Made by a program: the position numbers and the translations under genes
In this document: piece after piece, positions 49,803-59,067 of the stretch
Numbering within the stretch: position 1 is the stretch's first letter
Layout: every line of letters begins with the position of its first letter
Origin: an uncultured Flavobacteriaceae bacterium
GTDB taxonomy: Bacteria; Bacteroidota; Bacteroidia; Flavobacteriales; Flavobacteriaceae
Reading direction: 5' to 3'
Assembly: GCA_947488435.1 (NCBI GenBank)
Contig: CANKZG010000001.1
Coordinates: forward strand, 2,596,308 to 2,660,307
DNA length: 64,000 bases
Notes under the pieces: generated by a model
Databases searched by the model: none
Told to the model about the DNA's origin: nothing
Seen by the model: only the letters and a program-made list of their open reading frames with translations

Positions 49803-52800
49803 CTAGTCAATACTAAAGGACTTAATGTCCTTGAATATGGATATTTCTAGAGCTTCCATGGTTTCTTTATAACTTTTCCAACGATCTGTAAAGAAGTTAT
49901 TGGTTTGGTCTAAAGCTTTTTTAAGATCTTCTTCCGCAAATTTAATTAATCTTTTTTCGGTACTGGTAAGACCTTTTTTTCGTGTTTGCGTATAAAAATT
50001 AGCGTTACCAATGCGTTGCATTACCGTCACTTCTGGGTTTCTTACGATACCTTGTCGTTTATCTTCTTTACCGATATATGTGGCTACTATAGAATCGATG
50101 GCTTTCATTATTTGAGAAGAAGCTTTAATTTCTTCTTTATACTTTTTCTTGTCGAGAGCTTTCAGTTCTTTTTGATATTTTGCAGCTGTATTTTTACTCT
50201 CTACAAGTTGTTTAACTGCATCTGCTGCCGTTTGTGTGAAAGTATTTAATTGTTTTACAGCAGTATGAATTTCATTTATACTTGCTGAAGAAACATCTAA
50301 ACGAGGATCGGATTTTATTGTAATTTTGGTTTCTTCTATAAGATCTCCATAAAACATTTTTACGGTATAGGTACCAGGCTTTACATTTTGCCCTCCACGT
50401 TCTCTTGTACGCTTGCTAATTTTTCTGGCAGGACGATCGGGACCTTTTTCATCCATTCCCCAATATACCCTATGAAAACCGGCCTTTTTTGGGGTTTTAT
50501 ACTTTAATGTTCGTATCAATTGATCACCATCGAAGAATTTAAAAATGATAGAGTCTTTAGTTTTTTTCTTTTTATCCTCTTCCGTATCTGTTGTTGTATC
50601 GTCATTCTTTGCTTTTTGCTTCGCATCTTTCTCAGTAGGTTTCTTCCCTTTTTTAAGGTAGTAAGTGAGCATCGCACCGGACTTTTTGTTTTCAGCATTA
50701 TACAAAGCATCGCCTCCAAAACGACTTCCTGTAGCCTGCTGATAGGCAGCTTGATACCCTATAGGTGGATCGAAAAGTGCGATATCTTTCTCTAAAACCG
50801 TAGATGGATTGCCCGCCAACTTACGTAATGGTCTTATGTCGTCTAACACCCATGCAGCTCGCCCAAAAGTGCCGATTATAAGATCATTTTCTCTAGGATG
50901 AATAACCAAATCTTTGGTTGAAACAGTGGGAAATCCTTTCGTCCATTTTTGCCAAGAATTTCCCGCATTTAACGAAATATATAATCCATCATCAGTTCCT
51001 AAGAATATTAAATTTTTATTTTCTGGATCCTCAATAATAGATAGCGTATAGCTTTCAACATCGTTTCCGTCTACAATTCGTTCCCAAGATTTTCCATAAT
51101 TCCGCGTTCGAAAAGCATAAGGGGTGTAGTTAAAACGACGATAATCATTAGCAATTAGAAGGGCTTCACCTTTATTCTTGTTAGAAGCTTTAATTTGTGC
51201 AATCCAACTACCTTTTGGAAGACCTTTAATATTTTGTCCTACTTCCGTCCAATTTCCACCACCATTTTGAGTAATATGAACCCTACCGTCATCTGTGCCA
51301 ACCCAAAGCATATTTTGCTCCAATGGCGAAGGTTCAATCACTAAGATGGTACAATGGTTTTCTGCACCTGTAGCATCTAAAGAAAGTCCTCCACTTTCAC
51401 TCTGTTTCTGTTTTTCAGGATCGTTAGTGGTAAGATCTGGTGAAATAACCTCCCATGTTAATCCTTTATCCGTACTCTTATGCACGAACTGACTTCCAAA
51501 ATATACGGTACTATTATTAAATGGATCTTGACCTATACCAGCATTCCAATTAAAGCGAAGTTTGGTTTCGGCATCCGGTGGTGTGGGTCTAACGGTATAG
51601 TTATTGCCTGTTTTCCAATCATATCTTGATACAAAACCTTGCTGACTCATGGCATAACCAAAGCGAGAATCATCCAAATCGGGTACTACATCAAAACCAT
51701 CTCCAAAGGCTATTTCTTGCCAATAGCTATTTCGAATTCCTTGAGCTCGCCAAACAAAAGCGGGTCCTCTCCATGAACCATTATCTTGCATTCCTCCATA
51801 TACATTATATGGATATTCGTTATCTACGCTGATATGATAAAACTGGGCAACAGGAAGATTACCTATAAACCGCCATGACTTACCACCATCTCGGGTAATA
51901 TTTAAGCCTCCATCATTCCCGTCAATCATAAATTGTCCGTTTTCAGGATGTATCCACCAAGCGTGATGATCGGGGTGAACTCCATTACTTACCCCATAGG
52001 CAGGCATAAGTTGTGCGAAGTTTTTACCTCCATCTTCGGATACGTTAACATAAGTGAAAATAGAATATACCCGATTTTCATTTTCAGGATCTACATATAT
52101 TTCCGAATAATAAAAGGGACGATTTCCAATATCATTTTTATCATTTACCTTTTTCCATTTAAACCCGCCATCTTCGGATTTATATAATGCATTCTTTTTA
52201 GCTTCAATCAAAGCGTATACTACATTAGGTTTATTACGTGCGATTGCAATACCTATTCTTCCCAATTCTCCTTTCGGTAAACCATCTTCATCACTTAACT
52301 TTTTCCAATTCGAACCTCCATCATGTGTAACATATAAACCACTTCCTTTTCCACCAGATTTAAAAAACCAAGGATCCCTTTTATGCTCCCATAAAGCAGC
52401 TATCAGTTTGTTCGGATTGGTAGGATCCATAACTAAATCAGCAACCCCAGTTTTATTATTTACAAAAAGAACTTTATTCCATGTTTTACCGCCATCGGTA
52501 GTTTTAAAAACACCGCGTTCAGGGTGTTCCCCCCATGGAGATCCTATGGCTCCAGCATATACTACATCGGGGTTCGTAGGGTCTATTATCACTCTATGGA
52601 TATGTCTTGTTTTTTCAAGCCCCATAGATTTCCATGTTTTACCACCATCTAAAGATTTATAAATACCAAAACCACCATTTAAACTGTTTCTAGGATTTCC
52701 TTCTCCTGTTCCCACCCAAATAACCGAAGGGTTTGATTGCTGTATGGCTACAGCCCCTATAGATCCAGTAAGTTCCTTCTCAAAAACAGGTTTCCAAGTG

Positions 52801-53018
52801 ATACCCCCTGATGTGGATTTCCATACCCCTCCTGAAGCAGTACCTACAAACATAATATCTGGATTTTTGTGAACAACGTCAATAGCAGTAACACGTCCAC
52901 TCATTCCACCTGGGCCAATATTTCGTGGTTTTAGATCTTGAATGAGATCCATATTAAATTCTTGAGCGCATAAAAACGAGGATGCAGAAAGCATCAAAAA
53001 GAAGAGTAGTTTTTTCAT
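49803..53018 (-). CDS. Large BNR-repeat (sortilin/VPS10-like) secreted protein
   Basis: A 1071-residue exported protein. I start at the ATG at 53018, since the preceding in-frame codon is TTG; the signal is MKKLLFFLMLSASSFLCAQ. About ten or more Asp-box-like repeats (KSLDGGKTWKSM, KTTDGGKTWNKV, KSEDGGFKWKKV, ITRDGGKSWRFI and so on) build two tandem beta-propellers up to about residue 720, like the VPS10/sortilin and glycoside hydrolase 74 groups. A Lys/Asp-rich linker (KKPTEKDAKQKAKNDDTTTDTEED) and a helical C-terminal domain follow. It has no obvious catalytic pair, so binding rather than hydrolysis is more likely. It lies upstream of the S9 peptidase gene. Confidence 0.88.
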   Translation of the reverse strand: MKKLLFFLMLSASSFLCAQEFNMDLIQDLKPRNIGPGGMSGRVTAIDVVHKNPDIMFVGTASGGVWKSTSGGITWKPVFEKELTGSIGAVAIQQSNPSVIWVGTGEGNPRNSLNGGFGIYKSLDGGKTWKSMGLEKTRHIHRVIIDPTNPDVVYAGAIGSPWGEHPERGVFKTTDGGKTWNKVLFVNNKTGVADLVMDPTNPNKLIAALWEHKRDPWFFKSGGKGSGLYVTHDGGSNWKKLSDEDGLPKGELGRIGIAIARNKPNVVYALIEAKKNALYKSEDGGFKWKKVNDKNDIGNRPFYYSEIYVDPENENRVYSIFTYVNVSEDGGKNFAQLMPAYGVSNGVHPDHHAWWIHPENGQFMIDGNDGGLNITRDGGKSWRFIGNLPVAQFYHISVDNEYPYNVYGGMQDNGSWRGPAFVWRAQGIRNSYWQEIAFGDGFDVVPDLDDSRFGYAMSQQGFVSRYDWKTGNNYTVRPTPPDAETKLRFNWNAGIGQDPFNNSTVYFGSQFVHKSTDKGLTWEVISPDLTTNDPEKQKQSESGGLSLDATGAENHCTILVIEPSPLEQNMLWVGTDDGRVHITQNGGGNWTEVGQNIKGLPKGSWIAQIKASNKNKGEALLIANDYRRFNYTPYAFRTRNYGKSWERIVDGNDVESYTLSIIEDPENKNLIFLGTDDGLYISLNAGNSWQKWTKGFPTVSTKDLVIHPRENDLIIGTFGRAAWVLDDIRPLRKLAGNPSTVLEKDIALFDPPIGYQAAYQQATGSRFGGDALYNAENKKSGAMLTYYLKKGKKPTEKDAKQKAKNDDTTTDTEEDKKKKTKDSIIFKFFDGDQLIRTLKYKTPKKAGFHRVYWGMDEKGPDRPARKISKRTRERGGQNVKPGTYTVKMFYGDLIEETKITIKSDPRLDVSSASINEIHTAVKQLNTFTQTAADAVKQLVESKNTAAKYQKELKALDKKKYKEEIKASSQIMKAIDSIVATYIGKEDKRQGIVRNPEVTVMQRIGNANFYTQTRKKGLTSTEKRLIKFAEEDLKKALDQTNNFFTDRWKSYKETMEALEISIFKDIKSFSID

Positions 53019-53091
53019 CAATATAAAAGAGTTAATTAGTCGCTTAAAGGTACAGAAAACTTTAAAAATGCATCTTAATTTTAAGAGGATA

Positions 53092-53862
53092 TTAGTGTTC
53101 TATAAAATCTTCAAGTTCTGTGAAAAAGATTGCGTTTGGGAATGCCCTTTTAAGGCGCTTTAAATCTCCTAAATTAATTCTTGGTGAAATATGAGTAACA
53201 ACAAGTTGTTTAGGGTTAAGTAAATTTTTAAGGTTTGCCTTTGCATTTTGATGTAAGAGCATCCAGTACGGCAAAATGGCGATATCAATTTGTTCATCAG
53301 CTAATGATAACTTTTGAAACATTGCAATTTCCTGAAACCACCCTGTATCTCCCACATGTAAAATTTTCTTTCCAGCCATGGTAATGATAAAACCAAGGTT
53401 TTGAATTTTTTTATGCCGAGGATTTTTGTGATTCATTCTAAAAACGGAAATATCTACGGTATCATGAGTAAAGAATTGTTTTTTATAGTGTTCTGTTCGC
53501 ACAGAAATAATCTGAGGGGTTTGTAATTTTAACTGTTCAGTCACTTCGGGTGCCGCGATTAGTCGTGCATTTGGAGTTTTCTTCAAATATTGTTCTGCAA
53601 GTTCCTTGGAAAAGTGATCCCCATGTAAATGCGTAAAAAGCAATAGGGTTGGGTTGTAATTTGTTTGAATATCTCGTAATAATGTTTTGGGTGGAAATAG
53701 ATAATCATCGCTGTAATAGGTATGGAGGCCATCAATCATAACCGCATTCTTTTCTGTACTTAAGAGTATACCCATATTTCCAACATACGACAACTTTAAC
53801 GTTTCTTGCCCGTAGATATTAAGAGCCAATAAAAGGAGAAGAAGTATTACAGGAAACCTCAT
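53092..53862 (-). CDS. Metallo-beta-lactamase-fold hydrolase, exported
   Basis: A 256-residue exported hydrolase with signal MRFPVILLLLLLALNIYGQ. The metal motif is H78-L-H80-G-D82-H83 (LLLFTHLHGDHFSKEL); further ligands fit H in LHVGDTGW and in VVTHISPR. The UlaG-like GNMGILLSTEKNAVMIDGLHTYY opening points to the UlaG/lactonase subgroup. An in-frame check gives no truncation. It may remove a phosphodiester or lactone in the periplasm. It is single, 70 bases upstream of the BNR gene on the same strand. Confidence 0.85.
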   Translation of the reverse strand: MRFPVILLLLLLALNIYGQETLKLSYVGNMGILLSTEKNAVMIDGLHTYYSDDYLFPPKTLLRDIQTNYNPTLLLFTHLHGDHFSKELAEQYLKKTPNARLIAAPEVTEQLKLQTPQIISVRTEHYKKQFFTHDTVDISVFRMNHKNPRHKKIQNLGFIITMAGKKILHVGDTGWFQEIAMFQKLSLADEQIDIAILPYWMLLHQNAKANLKNLLNPKQLVVTHISPRINLGDLKRLKRAFPNAIFFTELEDFIEH

Positions 53863-54100
53863 TTAATTCTGATTTGTTTAAAAATAAAGGAAATAGAGGA
53901 CATGCCATTATAAAGTGATGTTAAGTTCGCTTTTTCTTCTTTTTTTTAAAACTAAAAAAAACCTTGAAAGCCTTGCTAATGCTATGATTAACAATTGTAT
54001 ATGACATATCTTTTTATTTTTTTGAACTAAATTTTGTTAGTAATGATTGAGAGTGCGACTGAATTAGCAACAACAATTTAAAACTATAAAGGACAAAACT

Positions 54101-54577
54101 ATGTTACACTTAAAAAAATGGAGCGGTCTTGCAAGTATGCTATTTATAGCCGCTATGATATTATCTTCTTGCAGTAGTGATAGTGATGATGATTCAGGAA
54201 CAATACCTCCTCCTAATGGTGGTGGAACTACACTTCTTAGAGCTGATTTATCTGTTGAACCAGGAACTATTACTGAAGGTGAAAATGCTATTGTTACCTT
54301 AACCCTGGATGCTCCAAATAACACTGGTTCTGATCTAGTTTTCGATTTTACATTTGGTGGAACAATTGATCCTGAATCTGATGTACTAAGTTTGGTAAGC
54401 ACAGAATTGGTAATTGCGAATGGTGCTACGGAAGTAACTTTGGAAATTGTATCAATAGATGATATGGAAACTGAAGATACGGAGACATTTACTTTGAATA
54501 TTAGTGATGGAATTCCGTCAGGAGCAACTGCAGGTACAACTACCGATATCACACTCAATATAATGGATAACGACTAG
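54101..54577 (+). CDS. Calx-beta-domain lipoprotein
   Basis: A 158-residue lipoprotein (signal MLHLKKWSGLASMLFIAAMILSSC). A short Ser/Asp and Pro/Gly linker (SSDSDDDSGTIPPPNGGG) leads into a single Calx-beta domain: LSVEPGTITEGENAIVTLTLDAPNNTGSDLVFDFTFGGT, then ANGATEVTLEIVSIDDMETEDTETFTLNISDG. The acidic ID-DMETEDTE turns would bind calcium. Such domains occur in long adhesins; a one-domain lipoprotein of this kind may be a surface or periplasmic binding module. It is followed by a two-way terminator. Confidence 0.85.
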   Translation: MLHLKKWSGLASMLFIAAMILSSCSSDSDDDSGTIPPPNGGGTTLLRADLSVEPGTITEGENAIVTLTLDAPNNTGSDLVFDFTFGGTIDPESDVLSLVSTELVIANGATEVTLEIVSIDDMETEDTETFTLNISDGIPSGATAGTTTDITLNIMDND

Positions 54578-54594
54578 CGAGTAGTCATTGAAAT

Positions 54595-54630
54595 AAAAAA
54601 ACTGAGTGCTAATATAGTACTCAGTTTTTT
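54595..54630. terminator. Bidirectional terminator between the Calx-beta and amidohydrolase genes
   Basis: AAAAAACTGAGT (54595-54606) and ACTCAGTTTTTT (54619-54630) form a near-perfect stem with an A run on the left and a T run on the right, so it can end transcription from both convergent genes. Confidence 0.85.
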
Positions 54631-54653
54631 ATTCGTTTAATTAATCTTCGCAA

Positions 54654-55913
54654 TTAAGGAACACTATTTCTTACAATAACACCATCTTTCATTACCCATT
54701 TCACAGCCCGCATCTTGGTGATATCAATACTAGGATCCCCTTCTACAGCAATTAAATCTGCTAAAAACCCTTTTTTAATTTCACCTAAATTGTTTAGATG
54801 AAAAACCTTAGCATTAATACTAGTTGCAGATTGAAGTGCTGCTAATGGACTCATGCCGTAGTTGACCATTAATTCCAATTCTCGATAATTTTCACCATGG
54901 GTAAAAACACCCACATCTCCACCAAATACTATAGTAACACCTGAGGCCAATGCTTTTTTAAAAGATTGTTTTTTACGCTTAATACGATCCGGCTCCGGAT
55001 CAACTCCTTTTTTCCATCCTATATATTGTGAGATTGCATCTCCGGCAGCTAGGGTAGGGCATAAGGCAACTCCCTTTACCTTCATTAATTCAAAAATTTC
55101 TGCCGTAGCCCCATCTCCATGTTCAATGGTTTCAACTCCTCCCATTATAGCTCTTCGCATACCTTCAGGAGTACTTGCGTGTGCAACAACATAACGCCCT
55201 GCGCTTGTAGCAGCATCAACCATTGCTTTTATTTCTGCTAATGTAAAAGTAGGCTGAGATGCTTCTCCTGCATGCCAACGGTAATCGGCATAAATTTTAA
55301 TAAAATCAGCACCTTTGCCCAGTTGCCTCCGAACGGTACTCATACTGCCTTCAATTCCTGAAGTTTCTTCAGCACCTAGTGGCACCTGAACTCCATCATG
55401 AAATCCTTTAGGCCCATAAGCACCAGTAGCAACAATAGCAGGGCCCGCGACCAGCAATCGAGGCCCGGGAATAATGGCCTCATCAATAGTTTTCTTTAAG
55501 TATACATCACTATAACCGGCGCCCTCTGAACCTAGATCCCGCATGGTAGTAACTCCTGCCCACAAAGAGTTTTTGGCATGGATTGCTCCTCGAATGGATC
55601 GTTCTACTGGAGATTCCTTTAAAACCTGATCATTCCAGTTTGTTTCATTATATGGATGTAATAATAAATGAGAATGCCCTTCAATTAAACCCGGCATAAG
55701 AGTTAAACCTTCTAAGGCTATAATTTTTGTTTTAGGTGGGAGCTTAATATCCGGTTCTTTCCCTAGAGCAATAATAGTGTTGTTATCTACCAACACAACC
55801 CAATTGTCATGAACTTTTGTGCCGTCAAATACACGATCTGGTTTTAACAGTACTTGAGCTTGAATGGAAAATACAGTAAAAAATAATAATACTAGGCTGA
55901 AGATAAATTTCAT
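54654..55913 (-). CDS. Amidohydrolase family protein (imidazolonepropionase-like)
   Basis: A 419-residue exported metal hydrolase. The start at 55913 ([20 protein letters not shown]) gives a clean signal peptide; an in-frame ATG at 55964 lies inside the upstream amidase gene. Metal ligands are visible as H-x-H in [11 protein letters not shown], the Lys in [13 protein letters not shown] in [10 protein letters not shown] and HGDGA, and D in [10 protein letters not shown]. The small beta-sandwich ([25 protein letters not shown]) flanks the barrel. Relatives split the amide or peptide bond of Xaa-Pro dipeptides or related amides. It is ten bases behind the amidase gene, so they form one unit. Confidence 0.9.
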   Translation of the reverse strand: MKFIFSLVLLFFTVFSIQAQVLLKPDRVFDGTKVHDNWVVLVDNNTIIALGKEPDIKLPPKTKIIALEGLTLMPGLIEGHSHLLLHPYNETNWNDQVLKESPVERSIRGAIHAKNSLWAGVTTMRDLGSEGAGYSDVYLKKTIDEAIIPGPRLLVAGPAIVATGAYGPKGFHDGVQVPLGAEETSGIEGSMSTVRRQLGKGADFIKIYADYRWHAGEASQPTFTLAEIKAMVDAATSAGRYVVAHASTPEGMRRAIMGGVETIEHGDGATAEIFELMKVKGVALCPTLAAGDAISQYIGWKKGVDPEPDRIKRKKQSFKKALASGVTIVFGGDVGVFTHGENYRELELMVNYGMSPLAALQSATSINAKVFHLNNLGEIKKGFLADLIAVEGDPSIDITKMRAVKWVMKDGVIVRNSVP

Positions 55914-55923
55914 ATAATTTAAG

Positions 55924-57474
55924 TTATTGTTCAGGAGGTTTACGATGTTTTGTACCTTGTTCATAGGCGTAACACAATTTTATTAACGTCGGTTCGGAAT
56001 ACATTCTTCCCAAGAATTGTAGACCGGTTGGTAAATTTTCGGAAGTAAAACCCATAGGTACGGTAAATGCAGGTTGTCCAGTATGAGGTGCGATAATCTG
56101 ACTATTATCTCCTAAATATTCTTCTCGATAATTAACAATGGTAGCCGCTTTGTTATTCCATGATGGATAAATTATAGCGTCCAATTTTTCAGCATTCATT
56201 ACATCTTCTATGGCTTCTCTAAAGGCAATACTTTTACCATCATTATAAATAATATCACAAGGAATACCTGAACCTCCTGATCTGTCATGAGGTGCATCCT
56301 TAAAATATGCTAATGCTTCTCTGGCATAGGAAGATTTTGTTCCAATGCGTATGATATCTTCTAGGGTCTTAATAGTATCATTTTGCACATGGGTATTTAA
56401 ATATGCTTCTAAATCCTTACGAAATACATCGCACCATTGATTCTTTCTTAGTTCTTCAAAGTTTGGAATTACAAGTGGGTCAATGATTGTGGCACCTAAC
56501 TGTTTCAAATCTTCTATTGCCTCATTGAAAAGCGCGGTTACTGCTTCGTCAGGATTATGATCACTTAAGGTTCTTAAAACTCCTATTCGTGCACCTTGTA
56601 GTCCATTTTTATCCAAAAATTGCATATAATTCTCTGGAATTTTATTCTGCGCATATGAGGTTATAGGATCTTCGGGATCGTATTTTGCAATTAATTGCAA
56701 AACGCGAGTGGCATCAGTTACGGTACGACACATGGGTCCTGCAATGTCATTTCTAAGGTATAATGGAATAATTCCCGCTCTACTGGTTAATCCCATAGTA
56801 CTTCTAAAGCCTACTAAGGCATTATGAGATGAAGGGCCGCGAATGGAATTTCCGGTATCAGTTCCTAAACCGATGGTTCCAAAATTCGCTGCTACTGCAG
56901 CTGCAGTACCTCCGCTTGACCCCGCAGGAACATGTTTCGTGTTGTATGGGTTATGAGTGGTACCAATGGTAGAACTTTTGGTATGCATGGCACTAAAAGC
57001 CCATTCCGCCATATTAGATTTGGCAATGATAATGGCTCCGGCATCCAGAAGTTGTTGAACCATTGTTGCATTCGTGGTAGGGTTAAAATCTTTTAAAGCA
57101 AGTGCACCTCCCGTTGTAGGCATATCTTGTGTATTGAAATTATCCTTTACGATTAGTGGAATACCATGTAAAGGTTTTAGTACTCCTGATGTTTTAAACT
57201 CCTGATCTAATTGGCGTGCCTCCTTCAAGGCATCTGGATTAATATAACTAATGGCATTCAGCGCACTATCTTTGTGTTTAATTTCTTGTAAATACGCAGC
57301 TACCAATTGTTCGCTGGTGTAATGTCCTTTTCTATAGTGTTCATGTATTTGATCAATGGTAAGTTCCTGCAAAGAAATAGTAGCAGAATCCGATAACGTT
57401 TTTTTCTTCTCTTCATTACAACTTACAATAACTAATAAACATAAAAAGTAAAAAAGACCTTTTTTAATATCCAT
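55924..57474 (-). CDS. Amidase-signature enzyme lipoprotein
   Basis: A 516-residue amidase. I start it at 57474 ([22 protein letters not shown]), which puts a lipobox right after the signal; ATGs at 57483 and 57516 are also in frame. The Ser-cisSer-Lys triad is visible: Lys in [12 protein letters not shown], the first Ser in the [12 protein letters not shown] region and the nucleophile Ser in [19 protein letters not shown]. The C-terminal [25 protein letters not shown] is typical. It cuts amides in the periplasm. It overlaps or closely follows the short damaged gene and leads the amidohydrolase gene. Confidence 0.9.
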   Translation of the reverse strand: MDIKKGLFYFLCLLVIVSCNEEKKKTLSDSATISLQELTIDQIHEHYRKGHYTSEQLVAAYLQEIKHKDSALNAISYINPDALKEARQLDQEFKTSGVLKPLHGIPLIVKDNFNTQDMPTTGGALALKDFNPTTNATMVQQLLDAGAIIIAKSNMAEWAFSAMHTKSSTIGTTHNPYNTKHVPAGSSGGTAAAVAANFGTIGLGTDTGNSIRGPSSHNALVGFRSTMGLTSRAGIIPLYLRNDIAGPMCRTVTDATRVLQLIAKYDPEDPITSYAQNKIPENYMQFLDKNGLQGARIGVLRTLSDHNPDEAVTALFNEAIEDLKQLGATIIDPLVIPNFEELRKNQWCDVFRKDLEAYLNTHVQNDTIKTLEDIIRIGTKSSYAREALAYFKDAPHDRSGGSGIPCDIIYNDGKSIAFREAIEDVMNAEKLDAIIYPSWNNKAATIVNYREEYLGDNSQIIAPHTGQPAFTVPMGFTSENLPTGLQFLGRMYSEPTLIKLCYAYEQGTKHRKPPEQ

Positions 57475-57512
57475 CAAGAACATCGTATTTGATTTTTTAA
57501 TTTTCCGCAGTT

Positions 57513-57770
57513 TCATACAAATGGTCTAAAATATCTTTTTTGCTCATTCTTTTTCCACTTAATAACCTCTTCTGCATTAATAAGATCAAGTATAATCTCC
57601 TGCATTTTTTGATCTTTAGCAACAACATATTGGGCTTTCTGAATAGTGTTTGTAGCCACATCAATAATGTTTGTGTTGGAAATTAAAATAGGGAAATTCT
57701 CCATATTGTATTGACCATGTGCCAAGAAAGCACTGCAAAAAATAAAGAAGCCCCAAAATAGCTGTCTCAT
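57513..57770 (-). pseudogene. Short exported open frame, possibly a truncated or frameshifted gene
   Basis: The frame encodes 85 residues: a good signal peptide (MRQLFWGFFIFCSAFLAHGQ) and then ILISNTNIIDVATNTIQKAQYVVAKDQKMQEI, which resembles the N-terminal beta-sandwich of exported amidohydrolases. The metal-binding barrel is missing. The frame ends with an unnatural-looking Trp/Arg/Phe-rich tail. In the +1 frame, the last 26 codons from about 57574 read MQKRLLSGKRMSKKDILDHLYETAEN and stop at 57497, a far more natural protein sequence. I therefore suspect a frameshift or a relic. An intact small gene of unknown family is also possible. Confidence 0.5.
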
Positions 57771-57906
57771 TGTACAAATGATTTTAAGTATTTAAAAATA
57801 CTATATTCCAAACAAAACAAATCGTAAAACTGCAATAGAATTAGGATAAGTTGGCAAAGAATGTCCCTTGAAATAATTTGGTATATTTAAGCAGAAGCAA
57901 TTCACT

Positions 57907-58836
57907 ATGAGATTAATATCCTTTTGCGTTTTAATAATATTTATATTTTCTTCCTGTGGCCCAAGAAAATTTATGAAATCCGAAAAAGAAATGACGTATC
58001 AACAATTTAGAAGTAATCAGAAGACATTCAATTCTGAAACCGGAAAGATAAAATATGTAGATAGGGGTGAAGGTGAAGTAATTTTGTTATTGCACGGAGT
58101 ACCCTCTTCATCATGGCTCTATCGTAAAATGATTGACGGACTTGTAAACAAGGGTTATCGCGTAATAGCTCCTGATATGCTTGGTTTTGGTTCAAGTGAT
58201 AACCCAAAGGGATTTGAAGTTTACAATGAAGAGGCACATGCAGCGCGAATTTTGGCATTAATGGATCATCTGGAAATACAAAACTGGAACCACGTTTTTC
58301 ATGATGCAGGTGGTCTATGGACTTGGGAGCTTTTTAAATTGGCGCCGAATCGCGTACAAAAACTTGTCATACTCAATACTATTATTTATGAAGAAGGTTT
58401 TCACCCGCCGATTAGGATGGAACGAAACATGTTTACACGTTTTACAATGTGGATGTATCGTAACGGAATTACAACAAATACGCTGTTAAAACAGCTCTTT
58501 AAATTAGGTTTAAAGGAAAACAACTTGAGTGAAATAGATATTGAAGGATACAAAAGACCGCTTCGAGAGGGAAAAACAAAAGCTATGTATTATTTCTTTT
58601 CGCAGTCGTGCAATTCCTTACCAGATTTTTCGAGCACTATTGAGTCAATAGATATTCCTACACTTGTAATTTGGGGCACTCATGACGAAATGCTTGTTTG
58701 GAAAGATCAGGAAGAAAGGGTGGCAAAAGATCTAAATATACAAGATGAAAATATCCATATTTTGGATGCAAAACATTTTATACAGGAAGAAAAACCAGAG
58801 GAAATAAATACTTTTATTTTAGATTTTTTAAAATAA
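57907..58836 (+). CDS. Haloalkane-dehalogenase-like alpha/beta hydrolase lipoprotein
   Basis: A 309-residue lipoprotein, signal MRLISFCVLIIFIFSSC. The hydrolase fold shows VILLLHGVPSSSWLYRKM, then the nucleophile D133 in VFHDAGGLWTW (Asp, as in haloalkane dehalogenases and epoxide hydrolases, instead of Ser), D260 in WGTHDEMLVW and H290 in DAKHFIQEEKPEEI. The halide-binding Trp next to the nucleophile in dehalogenases is not evident here (HDAGG rather than HDWGG), so epoxide or another ether/ester cleavage is also possible. It is lipid-anchored and stands alone. Confidence 0.85.
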   Translation: MRLISFCVLIIFIFSSCGPRKFMKSEKEMTYQQFRSNQKTFNSETGKIKYVDRGEGEVILLLHGVPSSSWLYRKMIDGLVNKGYRVIAPDMLGFGSSDNPKGFEVYNEEAHAARILALMDHLEIQNWNHVFHDAGGLWTWELFKLAPNRVQKLVILNTIIYEEGFHPPIRMERNMFTRFTMWMYRNGITTNTLLKQLFKLGLKENNLSEIDIEGYKRPLREGKTKAMYYFFSQSCNSLPDFSSTIESIDIPTLVIWGTHDEMLVWKDQEERVAKDLNIQDENIHILDAKHFIQEEKPEEINTFILDFLK

Positions 58837-59067
58837 CCAATCCAGAACACATTCGTTACAATAGTGCATAATTTGTTGCTATAGTTTTATAGTATGAAGT
58901 TAGAAGGTAACAAAAGATGACTTTCTATGATATCTTCTTTTTTTGATAATTTTATGATAGCTTTTTTTCAAATACCGATATAATATTCAAGATCGTACAA
59001 GGCTTTAAGTTCTATTTAGTACATTTGACACAATAAGATCAATAAATCAATTAACGAACATACTAAA

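Noticed and set aside
54064-54558. 164-residue open frame on the minus strand opposite the Calx-beta lipoprotein gene
   Set aside because: It is the antisense shadow of the plus-strand gene, which has a clear lipobox and domain; the minus-strand product is Ser/Val-rich with no signal or family pattern.
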